A DNA stretch of 16,974 nt from the NCBI GenBank assembly GCA_036524675.1, contig DATDBU010000099.1, positions 1 through 16,974 of the forward strand, given 5' to 3'. Origin of the DNA: DATDAW01 sp036524675. Its GTDB lineage: Bacteria > Verrucomicrobiota > Verrucomicrobiia > Chthoniobacterales > DASVRZ01. The notes under the pieces were generated by a model that was not told the origin of the DNA, did no database searches, and was given only the letters and a program-made list of their open reading frames with translations. The stretch's first letter is position 1. The number at the start of each line of letters is the position of its first letter. Made by a program: the position numbers and the translations under genes. This document shows positions 6,896-13,452 of this stretch, piece by piece.

Positions 6896-6988
6896 GCGGC
6901 CTAACGATTGGATCATGAACAAATTTGTTGGGTTTGTCAGCGTCTTTTTTATACGTCGCGTTAGCGGTTAAAACGTATATAAAATCGT
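6896..6988 (-). other. Putative attI/first-cassette junction, AT-rich
   Basis: This short AT-rich stretch lies between the first cassette gene and the integrase remnant. It ends in an exact GTTAGGC core (6905-6899) and contains CGCTAAC (6966-6960), whose CTAACG can pair with the CGTTAG of that core. It also includes the palindrome AACAAATTTGTT (6919-6930) and TATAAA-like boxes on the - strand that could drive the cassettes. Because the 5' two-thirds of intI is missing, this may be the attI site or the end of an attC brought next to intI by deletion. Confidence 0.4.
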
Positions 6989-7323
6989 TTGGCGCGCCGC
7001 ATAAAACCCGCTGCAGCGAACACCTCGGCGAATGTTTCGGCAGATCCACGCACGGGAATCGTGCGGCGGCATCATCTCCATGAGATCGGCATTTCCAGGG
7101 AACTGGCACGCGCGGCCCGACTGGCGGGGATCGCCAAGCGCGTTACAGCGCATGCGCTACGCCACTCTTTCGCGACACATCTGCTCCTGCGCAGAGTGGA
7201 TATCCGCAGTGTGCAGGAACTGCTGGGACACGCCGACGTGCGAACGACGGAGTATACACGCAACTGGCCCGGGCGATGCGTGGCGAGATCACCAGCCCAC
7301 TGGATGATTTGCCGGTTGCATGA
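6989..7323 (+). pseudogene. intI: Integron integrase IntI, C-terminal fragment with a frameshift
   Basis: This is the C-terminal third of a tyrosine recombinase of the integron-integrase type. The translation reads SANVSADPRTGIVRRHHLHE and continues with AGIAKRVTAHALRHSFATHLL and VRSVQELLGH-like residues (DIRSVQELLGHADVRTTE). These match the IntI pattern VDPRSGIVRRHHL...TPHTLRHSFAT...LLGHSDVSTT. The box II HxLRH motif and the LLGH histidine are intact. One base is missing just after TTE. Reading the next frame restores the YTQLARAMRG segment with the nucleophilic tyrosine and the tail SPLDDLPVA, then TGA at 7321. The N-terminal SAM-like domain, the first catalytic arginine and the IntI-specific helix are absent. 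It is transcribed away from the cassette genes, as in functional integrons. Confidence 0.87.
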
Positions 7324-7532
7324 TTCGAACCGGCCTGAGCGGATTTGCCGGGAGGCAGCTGGCCCGCCCGGGCGTCCTGCTAACGAAACTTTGGTAGTAT
7401 CTGTTGCAGACAAGCTTGGGATTATCCAAGGCCCGATGATTCGATGATCCATTACCGGGCTGTCTTTCTCCCCTTCCGGCGAAGGGCCACAGGCTACCTA
7501 TCAATGCTTTCACGGACGGCACGGGTTGGTTG
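7324..7532. other. Intergenic sequence after the intI remnant
   Basis: About 210 bp with no credible gene. It contains GC-rich runs and isolated short inverted repeats, but no terminator with a T-tract and no clear attC site. Confidence 0.3.
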
Positions 7533-7855
7533 CTAGCGGCGGCTCTTCGTCATCTGCGCCGTTAGCGGAGCGGATGATCGTTGGTCGAAGTAGGCCATGC
7601 CGGCGGCGGGGTTGCGCTTGAATTGGATTGCGAGAGTTAACAAATTGTCCATGAGCTGGTCTTCCAGCGCGTAGCGGGCTTCGGCGGCGTCGGTTTTTTC
7701 GGATTTGACTTCACCAATGGTTAACAACTGCGCCGCGCGGACGGCGCGGTGAAGCTGTTCTTCAATGCGATGAAACGGTCTGCAAAAGCCCGCCCAAGCA
7801 CGTCCACATGCCGCTTGGTGGCGTTGAGAATCAATTCTCCTGGAGGGCGAGGCAT
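7533..7855 (-). pseudogene. Small hypothetical protein gene with one frameshift
   Basis: Starting at ATG 7855, the first part reads MPRPPGELILNATKRHVDVLGRAF-like residues and reaches ADRFI. The coding character then moves to a neighbouring frame, giving IEEQLHRAVRAAQLLTIGEV and AEARYALEDQLMDNLLTLA, and ends at 7533. A single missing base near 7765 would join the two into a protein of about 107 residues, helical and rich in charged residues. I do not recognise the family. The alternative, a 203-residue reading upstream through the 42-bp repeats, is less likely because that part is low-complexity. A sequencing error could also explain the shift. Confidence 0.4.
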
Positions 7856-7914
7856 GCGCTACAATTTTGAACATAACTCGTTCTCTCTGTGTTCCTTTGT
7901 GTTCAATGGGCGGG

Positions 7915-8184
7915 CCAAAAAACGTGCGGCGTATTGGGGAAATGGGAAACGGGCCATCAGATGTCTGCGGTGGCTTTTCCATTTTCGGGAAGCCGGCTCC
8001 AGAATCCTGCAGGCACCTTGTCGAGACAGGCAATGTCACGGCAGACGTCTGGCGGGCATTTGCACGAATCCGCAAGCCAGAAGCAGACGTCTGGAGCCGC
8101 ATTGGAAAAATCCTCAATGGCCCGGCAGAAATCTGGTGCGGCATTCGACAAATAGCGAAAGCCTCACCAGACGAAATTCACTGC
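7915..8184. repeat. 42-bp tandem repeat array (about six units)
   Basis: Units start at 7915, 7957, 7999, 8041, 8083 and 8125, with a partial unit at 8167. Each is exactly 42 bp, so the array keeps one reading frame. The best conserved part is the unit start: GCAGACGTCTGG in the units at 8041 and 8083, GCAGAAATCTGG at 8125, and related forms in the others. In the + frame it would code for repeats like ADVWxxxxxI; both strands are open over part of it. It runs into the last codons of the PLP-dependent dehydratase gene (stop at 8178). I see no start codon with a ribosome binding site that would make it a gene. Confidence 0.7.
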
Positions 8185-9125
8185 CAAGGCAGCCGGTCGA
8201 GGTCGACGTTACCGCCGCTGATAACGACACCGATTTTTTTGCCCGAAAAAGCGATTTTCCCTTCGCGCGCGGCCGTAAAAGCCACGGCGCCGCTGGGTTC
8301 GACGACGAGCTTCAGGTTTTCCCAGAGTACGCGCATCGAATCAACGATTCCACGTTCCGTCACAGTCACGATATCGTCCACGCGGTCCCGGATAATCGAC
8401 CAATTCAATTCGCCGAGCGAGCCGCGCAAACCATCCGCTATCGTGTCGCGGCGGCCGTCGAGCAGTCGTTCCCCGGCTCTGAACGATCGGAATGCATCGT
8501 CCGCCTGCTCCGGTTCCACACCCATTACCTGGATCTCAGGCCGCAAGCTTTTGGCAGCAATCACGCATCCTCCAAGCAATCCCCCGCCGCTCACGGGAAC
8601 CAGAAGCACGTCCAAATCCGGCACTTCCTGCAGTAGCTCCAACGCGACAGTTCCCTGGCCAGCGATCACGCGGGCGTCATTATAGGGGTGAATCAACGTC
8701 CCACCCTTTGCCGCAACGACCTGTGCCGCAGTGGCTTCGCGTGCCGCCAGTGTCGGCTCGCAGAAAATAATCTCGCCGCCGAAATTGCGGACGTTGTCAC
8801 ACTTCACTTTCGGGGTATTTGAAGGCATCACGATCTTCGCCGGAACGCCCCGGCGCGACGCGGCGAGCGCCACCGCAGTGGCATGATTTCCCGAGGATTG
8901 AGTCACGACGCCGTGTGCCACTTCGTCATCGCTCAACGAAAAAATCGCGTTGTGTGCCCCTCGCGCTTTGAATGCCCCACCGACTTGCAAATTTTCGCAC
9001 TTAAAGAAAAACCGGGCTCCGAAATCCGAATCGAGCAAGGGATTCGTCAGGATCGCAGTCCGTCGTATGAAAGGTGTAATCCGCTCGTGCGCGGCTCGAA
9101 TGGTTGAGAGATCAAGCGTTACCAT
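8178..9125 (-). CDS. PLP-dependent threonine/serine dehydratase-like enzyme (fold type II)
   Basis: A 315-residue enzyme of the threonine ammonia-lyase, serine racemase and threo-3-hydroxyaspartate dehydratase group, which eliminates ammonia from, or racemises, beta-hydroxy amino acids using pyridoxal phosphate. The PLP Schiff-base lysine is K53 in FKCENLQVGGAFKARG. The substrate-loop motif SSGNH is at 77-81 and the phosphate-binding glycine loop SGGGLLGG at 179-186. The C terminus ends in VISGGNVDL, as in the short single-domain forms. There is no ACT regulatory domain, so it is unlikely to be the isoleucine-regulated biosynthetic enzyme. The ATG at 9125 overlaps the end of moeA by 7 bp, implying coupled translation. 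Exact substrate cannot be fixed from motifs. Confidence 0.88.
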   Translation of the reverse strand: MVTLDLSTIRAAHERITPFIRRTAILTNPLLDSDFGARFFFKCENLQVGGAFKARGAHNAIFSLSDDEVAHGVVTQSSGNHATAVALAASRRGVPAKIVMPSNTPKVKCDNVRNFGGEIIFCEPTLAAREATAAQVVAAKGGTLIHPYNDARVIAGQGTVALELLQEVPDLDVLLVPVSGGGLLGGCVIAAKSLRPEIQVMGVEPEQADDAFRSFRAGERLLDGRRDTIADGLRGSLGELNWSIIRDRVDDIVTVTERGIVDSMRVLWENLKLVVEPSGAVAFTAAREGKIAFSGKKIGVVISGGNVDLDRLPWQ

Positions 9126-10291
9126 TTTAGAAAATCCACGAGCGAGCCTTCCTTCACAACTTCTTCAGGCCCAAGCCGAACAGCCCCTTCGCTCTGCGCG
9201 AGACCGAAAATTGCGTGCGACTCCTGGAGTCCAGTCAAATAGAACTGGCCATTGGACAGTCTTCCCCGGAGGTAATGCGGCCGATTGCCTCGATTAACAA
9301 GCGTCTCTCCTGCAATGACTTGCTGTTTCGTAAGGAATCGCGATCCGCCGATTGCTCCCATCATCTGCAGCAACGCAGGACGCACGAAAAGTTGGAACGT
9401 TAAAAACGCCGCAACAGGATTTCCGGGTAGACCGAAAATCAGCTTTCCATGGTGCGCTGCGAATGCCAGGGGCTTGCCAGGCTTGATCCGGACGCGCCAC
9501 AGGCCGAGTTCGATTCCGAGCCGTTTAAGAGCCGGTTTCACAAAATCGTGATCGCCGACCGAAACGCCGCCACTCAAAATCAGCACGTCGCTCGTTTCCA
9601 AAGCCATCGCAATCCGGCGCGTGATGACTTCCAGATCATCCGGCAAAAGATCCGACGTCGCCGTAAGCCCCAACGACCGCGCCAAAGCCGCCAGCGACCA
9701 CGAATTCGACTCGTAGAATTCGCCGTCTGCCAGGGTTTCACCGGGACGCCGCAATTCGTCTCCCGAAGAAAGAATCGTCACGACGGGCTTTCGTTGCACC
9801 ATCACTCGGGCTATCCCCTGCCCGGCCAATAGCCCGATCATCTGAGGGACGATTTTGTCCCCCTTTCGCGCAAGCACCTGTCCGCGTGCAATATCCGCGC
9901 CGGCGCGACGGATATTTTCTCCCATTTCCACCGGCTCGATAAGCCGAATCGTATCTCCCGTCCGCTCGACATCTTCCTGCATCACCACTGCATCCGCGCC
10001 GTTTGGCGTCGGCGCACCAGTAAAGATGCGTATCGCTTCGCCGGCTTCCACGCTCAACGCGCGATTTTTCCCGGCTGGTTGCTCGCCGGTTACCTTCAGC
10101 ATCTTGCCGCTTTCCTCGGCGCGCAGCGCATACCCATCGACGACCGAGTTATCAAACCGCGGATGCGGAATCGTCGCGATCAACGTGGCTCCAAGAAAGC
10201 GTCCCAGTGATTCCAGCAGTCCAACTTCTTCGCCCGAAAGCACACGGGCCTCGCCCAAAACCGTCTCCAGAGCCGTCAGTTCTTCAACCAT
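9119..10291 (-). CDS. moeA: Molybdopterin molybdenumtransferase MoeA
   Basis: MoeA inserts molybdate into adenylylated molybdopterin to make the molybdenum cofactor, in the cytoplasm. The 390-residue length is usual. Visible family motifs are FDNSVVDGYALRA (46-58), IFTGAPTPNGADAVVMQED, the RRAGADIARGQ turn, and the MoCF-binding domain with VTILSSGDELRRPGE, LILSGGVSVGDHDFVKPAL and the signature GLPGNPVAAFLTFQLFVRP. The C-terminal beta domain (RGNRPHYLRGRL...) follows. The start at ATG 10291 overlaps the end of the lipoprotein gene by 16 bp, and its own end overlaps the next gene by 7 bp, so all three are probably translated from one mRNA. No other moa or mob gene is in the window. Confidence 0.95.
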   Translation of the reverse strand: MVEELTALETVLGEARVLSGEEVGLLESLGRFLGATLIATIPHPRFDNSVVDGYALRAEESGKMLKVTGEQPAGKNRALSVEAGEAIRIFTGAPTPNGADAVVMQEDVERTGDTIRLIEPVEMGENIRRAGADIARGQVLARKGDKIVPQMIGLLAGQGIARVMVQRKPVVTILSSGDELRRPGETLADGEFYESNSWSLAALARSLGLTATSDLLPDDLEVITRRIAMALETSDVLILSGGVSVGDHDFVKPALKRLGIELGLWRVRIKPGKPLAFAAHHGKLIFGLPGNPVAAFLTFQLFVRPALLQMMGAIGGSRFLTKQQVIAGETLVNRGNRPHYLRGRLSNGQFYLTGLQESHAIFGLAQSEGAVRLGPEEVVKEGSLVDFLKW

Positions 10292-10620
10292 ACGCCATCT
10301 CCAGTTTGAGGATTGCCTTGCACGATATCAGCAATGGAAAACGGACGCCGGACTTCGCTCCCACCCCGCAACTTCGCCACTTGCTGGCCGTCGCGGCGCA
10401 CGATGAGTTCCGCTCCCGCTGGCGGCAACGCAAATCCTCCGGCATCGATTACCACGAAGCTGCTTTTGGGATTCGCACTCGCGATGGCGCCGCAATATTG
10501 GAACGTGTCGCCAACAGGTTGGGCCGTCTTCTTTTTGCCAAATGAAGCGCATCCGCCGCAGAACCCCACGAATATCACGGCCATAAGGATGCGCCCGAAA
10601 GCTGAAATCATAACGTGCAT
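10276..10620 (-). CDS. Small putative lipoprotein
   Basis: A 114-residue protein with a hydrophobic N terminus (ILMAVIFVGF) ending in CGGC. Cys24 is a plausible lipidation site, although the lipobox lacks the usual leucine at -3. After a basic linker (ASFGKKK) comes a short beta-rich domain (FVVIDAGGFALPPAGAELIVRRDGQQVAKL and VQGNPQTGDGVWLKN) of unknown function, probably facing the periplasm. Its ATG at 10620 is first in frame; a second ATG three codons later is possible. It is the first gene of a coupled set with moeA, but a direct role in cofactor synthesis is not implied. Confidence 0.7.
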   Translation of the reverse strand: MHVMISAFGRILMAVIFVGFCGGCASFGKKKTAQPVGDTFQYCGAIASANPKSSFVVIDAGGFALPPAGAELIVRRDGQQVAKLRGGSEVRRPFSIADIVQGNPQTGDGVWLKN

Positions 10621-10665
10621 TTAACGAATTCCAGTCTGTTCGTCCAATCCGGCCCGATTCCTTCA

Positions 10666-10694
10666 TTGACGACCCGGCGCACCCTGTCTATTTT
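10666..10694 (+). promoter_or_regulatory. Sigma-70-type promoter of tRNA-Ser
   Basis: The -35 box TTGACG (10666-10671) and the -10 box TATTTT (10689-10694) are separated by exactly 17 bp. The tRNA begins 13 bp after the -10 box. The same short region lies upstream of the divergent lipoprotein-moeA operon. Confidence 0.65.
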
Positions 10695-10707
10695 CGCCAT
10701 CCAATTC

Positions 10708-10798
10708 GGTGAGGTGGCTGAGTGGTCGAAAGCAGCGCTTTGCTAAAGCGCCGTAGTCCAAAAGGCTACCGAGGGTTCGAATCCCTCCCTCACCGCCA
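10708..10798 (+). tRNA. tRNA-Ser (anticodon GCU)
   Basis: The acceptor arms GGTGAGG (10708-10714) and CCTCACC (10788-10794) pair fully and are followed by discriminator G and an encoded CCA. The D arm (TGGCTGAGTGGTCGAAAGCA), the anticodon stem and loop GCGCTTTGCTAAAGCGC with anticodon GCT, a long class II variable arm (GTAGTCC/GGCTAC) and the T arm GAGGGTTCGAATCCCTC are all present. The long variable arm and anticodon identify serine, reading AGC/AGU codons. Confidence 0.97.
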
Positions 10799-10803
10799 TT
10801 CAC

Positions 10804-10839
10804 TTAAGTTGCTGATTCTGTTGATCTTTTGCAACTTAA
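10804..10839 (+). terminator. Inverted repeat just after tRNA-Ser, possible terminator
   Basis: TTAAGTTGC (10804-10812) and GCAACTTAA (10831-10839) are perfectly complementary with an 18-base loop. There is no T-tract after it and the loop is long, so termination is only one option; it could be a processing hairpin for the tRNA transcript. Confidence 0.35.
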
Positions 10840-11020
10840 CGCGCGGCCGATCGAATACGTTTCGGAATGAAAGTTGTCGGGTGATCAATTGACCCGTGCG
10901 CCGCCGCGTCACTGCATCGCAATCCTCAGCCGGCACTGGGGCCAAATTGTCCACGCGTTAGGCAAACCCCGCCCCGCCTGATTCGCGGATTGGCGGCCTT
11001 GCCATTCCTCATAATCAACG
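10840..11020. other. Gene-free stretch between tRNA-Ser and the terminator locus
   Basis: No open frame here has recognisable protein features. An isolated GTTAGGC (10957-10963) lacks the partner arms of an attC. The segment ends in a possible promoter (TTGCCA at 10999-11004) assigned to the putative small RNA. Confidence 0.3.
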
Positions 11021-11032
11021 TAAAATCGAAAC

Positions 11033-11107
11033 GGTTTTCGGCCTATCCGGAAATCCTTGCATAGAACCCACATCCGGAACCGACCATCGGATGTGGGTTT
11101 CTTTTTT
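11033..11107 (+). ncRNA. Candidate small RNA ending in a strong terminator
   Basis: A promoter-like pair, TTGCCA (10999-11004) and TAAAAT (11021-11026) with a 16-bp spacer, precedes about 75 bp of non-coding sequence that ends in an intrinsic terminator. No + strand gene lies between the tRNA and this terminator, so it needs a transcript of its own or readthrough from the tRNA. No known RNA family is recognised. This is a proposal from signals only. Confidence 0.25.
11067..11107 (+). terminator. Rho-independent terminator
   Basis: CCCACATCCG (11067-11076) and CGGATGTGGG (11088-11097) form a perfect 10-bp stem with an 11-base loop, followed by TTTCTTTTTT (11098-11107). The T-tract is only on the + strand, so it ends + strand transcripts and not the LssY-like gene, which arrives from the other side. 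Confidence 0.85.
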
Positions 11108-11128
11108 CCCACCGCAGCCAATGATTTA

Positions 11129-11905
11129 TCAAGGCTGCTCCGGCTTCCTCGGGATGGAGTTGCCCGCAGGCGTGGACACCGGCAGCGTCAAAACGGGCAA
11201 ACGGCCATCCGTATGCCATGGGTCTCCCCCGCCGTTGCGTCCTTGCAGTTCTTTGTGAAAGGCGTCGATCCAGCGTGGGTTGCCGAGATGATTTGCGTTC
11301 GTCAGTTCTGAGACCAACAGATCGCGCTCGGCGTCCACATCGGGCGAGATCCGATGCGTGATTTGCTCGGTTCTGTGGCTCAGCTCGACGCCCACGTCGT
11401 GCGTAGCTGCGCCCATCCAAACGGGACGTCCTTGGTCGAGTTTTTCAGTGCGCCAAAAACGCACGTGATGGCGCTCGCGAGGGCTGTGACCCACCGGCTT
11501 TTCAAACGCGAGGTCTTCCTTTCTCCCGAACAAGAAGAGGTTACTGACGGGCGCGTCGGGGTCTGGTTTGTCGAAGACGCTATCGGCGGCTATGCGCACG
11601 CTGCTGCGGAAAGTCAGCGGATCTGCGGGAACCCAGCCGGCGGCGAGCATCGCATGGATCACATCCTCTTCGGTGCCAACGACCGAGATATTGAGCGGGT
11701 CGCCGGGAATGCCGTTCTTCGTATGCGTAACGCGAGAGATGTCGACAAGGTCCGGATGACGTCCCGCCTGCCATTTACTAACCTGCGGAAGGATGACATA
11801 GGCCGCGAGCAGATACGCGCCGACGATGCCGATGAGAAGCCACCTCAAGCGCGACCGGTTTCCAAAGCCGGCCCTTATGTCGTCCTGATTGGATGATTTG
11901 GCCAT
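11129..11905 (-). CDS. LssY C-terminal domain protein, membrane-anchored
   Basis: A 258-residue protein with a single N-terminal membrane helix (about residues 23-42, LLIGIVGAYLLAAYVILP), followed by a domain matching the LssY C-terminal family. Recognisable segments are ISVVGTEEDVIHAMLAAGWV, ADPLTFRSSVRIAADSVF, the strongly conserved APVSNLFLFGRKEDLAFEKPVG, SPRERHHVRFWR, VWMGAATHDVGVELSH and HRISPDVDAERDLLV. In other proteins this domain follows a PAP2-type phosphatase; here it stands alone. Its biochemical role is unknown. The domain is probably periplasmic. The ATG at 11905 gives a sensible signal anchor. It is apparently monocistronic. Confidence 0.82.
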   Translation of the reverse strand: MAKSSNQDDIRAGFGNRSRLRWLLIGIVGAYLLAAYVILPQVSKWQAGRHPDLVDISRVTHTKNGIPGDPLNISVVGTEEDVIHAMLAAGWVPADPLTFRSSVRIAADSVFDKPDPDAPVSNLFLFGRKEDLAFEKPVGHSPRERHHVRFWRTEKLDQGRPVWMGAATHDVGVELSHRTEQITHRISPDVDAERDLLVSELTNANHLGNPRWIDAFHKELQGRNGGGDPWHTDGRLPVLTLPVSTPAGNSIPRKPEQP

Positions 11906-12368
11906 TGGCGTGCGTATTGCTTCAGAATCCGTTTTACTCCATATCGTGAGGTTTCAGCTTGGCGACAAAGCCGGCACAGGCAGGCCTCTTTTGCGAGTGC
12001 CGTGGTGAAACTTCCAAGCCGATTTACGAACTCATCATTCATACGAATTTACTAGTTAATAGAGGGACGCCGGAGCGTGGCATTTCTGCCTATCAAAGCC
12101 AAGCTTTCGTTTTCATTTCCTGCGGACGAACTTCTCGCTCCAGCTCACCCATTCCCGTCCAAAAGTGCCCGTTTCGGGCTTCGAACCGCCCATTTCCAAC
12201 ACCAGGGCCTCCATCTGGCCTTCCGAAGCCATCATGTGCCCGCATCATGCGCCTTGGCCAGCAATGCGATCAGGTCGGCGCTGCGGCTTCCGGCTCGATA
12301 TAGATGGCGCGGAGGGATTGGTAGAGGACTCGATGCCGGGAAAGTTATGATGCGATCTGTCGGATCTA
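11906..12368. other. Intergenic region with decayed coding sequence
   Basis: No intact gene. On the - strand, from about 12330 to 12113, coding-like residues appear in changing frames: a piece reading SADLIALLAKAHDAG, then after a one-base shift MMASEGQMEALVLEMGG and FGREWVSWSEKFVRRK, ending in TGA at 12113. This suggests the end of a gene with at least one frameshift; the family is not recognised. A short hairpin GCCCG-ttt-CGGGC occurs near 12167-12179. The part from 11906 to 12112 shows nothing clear. Confidence 0.3.
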
Positions 12369-13116
12369 TTAGATTTTCAGGGTGCCTTTGCAGTTGGGAT
12401 AATGGGTGCAGCCCCAGAAGGATTGCCCGGCGTTTTTGCCGCTTTTGGCAGTTCGCAGGGCCATCTGGCCACCACATTGCGGGCACGCGGGGATTTTGCG
12501 ATCTGCCTGATCTGACTGATCCGACTGATCTATCCGGTCTGTTTTTCGGCGGAGGGCGAGGCGGGCTGTGGCCAACTGCTCACTGTAGCCGCCACCTTCG
12601 ATGAACTGCCGCTCAAGCGCGGCGATCTGGCGATCTAGCAGGTAGTTGGCCTGGTGAATGAGGCAGATCAGGGCATTGGCCCGAACGGCAGGGTCTGCGC
12701 TCGTGATCTGAGAGATCGGCCAGATCCGACGGATTGGACGGATCCGGCTGATCTGTCAGATTTTTTTTGAATGCTGCGGGCACCTGGCGGACGGCGCGGG
12801 CTTCCTGGGCGTCGGGAGGCCATTGTGGAAGGCGGCGGTGGCGGAGGAAGTCCTCATAGTCGAGGAGCAACTCCTCCAGGCTGGAGCGGGCGACGTTGAG
12901 CAGGCGTAATTCGGTCTGCGAAGAAGTGGCGGAGGCGCGGCTGCCCTCGGCGATGTTTTGGCGGCCGGAACGCGCGGCCTGCACCATCTGGTCCACAAGG
13001 CGGGAGCGCGGGTCCACGAATTTCTCACAAAACCAAACGGTGGCGTCGTAGATGAGCGTGGCTGTCTGGAAGCTACAGGTGTCGCGGTATCCGCCACTGG
13101 GCCGGAGTTTCTTCAT
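12369..13116 (-). pseudogene. Four helix bundle suffix domain protein with topoisomerase-type zinc ribbon, frameshifted
   Basis: The ATG at 13116 opens a frame that encodes a four-helix-bundle domain like the 23S rRNA intervening-sequence proteins (SFQTATLIYDATVWFCEKF, MVQAARSGRQNIAEGSRAS, SQTELRLLNVARSSLEELLLDY). A low-complexity linker of three-residue units (QPD, PSN, PSD, LAD, LSD) follows. Coding then continues in another frame with DPAVRANALICLIHQANYLL, a helix with IAALERQFIEGGGYSEQL, a second linker (QSD, QSD, QAD) and a zinc ribbon CPQCGG...FWGCTHYPNCKG, as found at the end of topoisomerase I. This domain order is known for the family, so the two frames belong to one gene. The shift lies about 12700-12760. 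The function is unknown; binding of nucleic acid is plausible. It may be inactive, or the shift may be a sequencing error. Confidence 0.8.
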
Positions 13117-13452
13117 GCGGCAAATTGGTTCAGGGAGACGTAATCCTTGAAGGAAAAGCGAACCGGGATCGGCATGAAAAAACTGGGGAAGACGAGAGAA
13201 ATACTCATAGTAAAGGCATCGAAGAGCCTGCGGCTGGCGATCTCCCTCCGTTCGGTTCTGCGGTTGATTCCTATTTTACTTGGTGAATCGTCGTCGCGGC
13301 GTTTTTTACAAGGAGGGGCGCTTTCCTAGCGCCGTTTCCAGGCGGTCGGAAACCGCCTCTCCTTGGTTCTTCCGTTCGAAACCGCCGTTTTTATCCGACA
13401 CGCATGAGTCCGTAGATCGTGCGGACATTCTCTACGCCCATCGTTCGCGAAT
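13117..13452. other. Intergenic region between the four-helix-bundle gene and the radical SAM gene
   Basis: About 335 bp without a credible gene. The only clear structure is the palindromic element at 13310-13364. No terminator with a T-tract is evident for the radical SAM operon, which ends at 13453. Confidence 0.4.
13310..13364. repeat. Compact double-hairpin palindromic element
   Basis: An outer stem AAGGAG (13310-13315) / CTCCTT (13359-13364) encloses two hairpins: GGCGCT-ttcct-AGCGCC (13317-13333) and GGCGGT-cggaa-ACCGCC (13341-13357). An alternative pairing, GTTTCC (13334-13339) with GGAAAC (13348-13353), competes with the second hairpin. This looks like a dispersed REP- or MITE-like element. 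No second copy is in the window. Confidence 0.6.

Noticed and set aside
6471..7109. A 212-codon - frame covering the 2-TM cassette and attC-like repeat
   Set aside because: It reads through the recombination sites and the integrase remnant; the shorter membrane-protein frame fits the cassette boundaries.
7915..8184. CRISPR array
   Set aside because: The 42-bp units follow each other without spacers and are imperfect, and no cas gene is nearby.
7749..8685. Two long + frames across the 42-bp repeats into the dehydratase region
   Set aside because: Most of their length is antisense to the PLP enzyme, and their starts have no ribosome binding site.
10957..10963. Isolated GTTAGGC as another attC core
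   Set aside because: No pairing arms or RYYYAAC partner lie at a suitable distance, and it is far from the cassette array.
10909..11121. A 70-codon - frame after the LssY-like gene
   Set aside because: It begins within the terminator hairpin and shows no domain, signal or neighbouring start signal.
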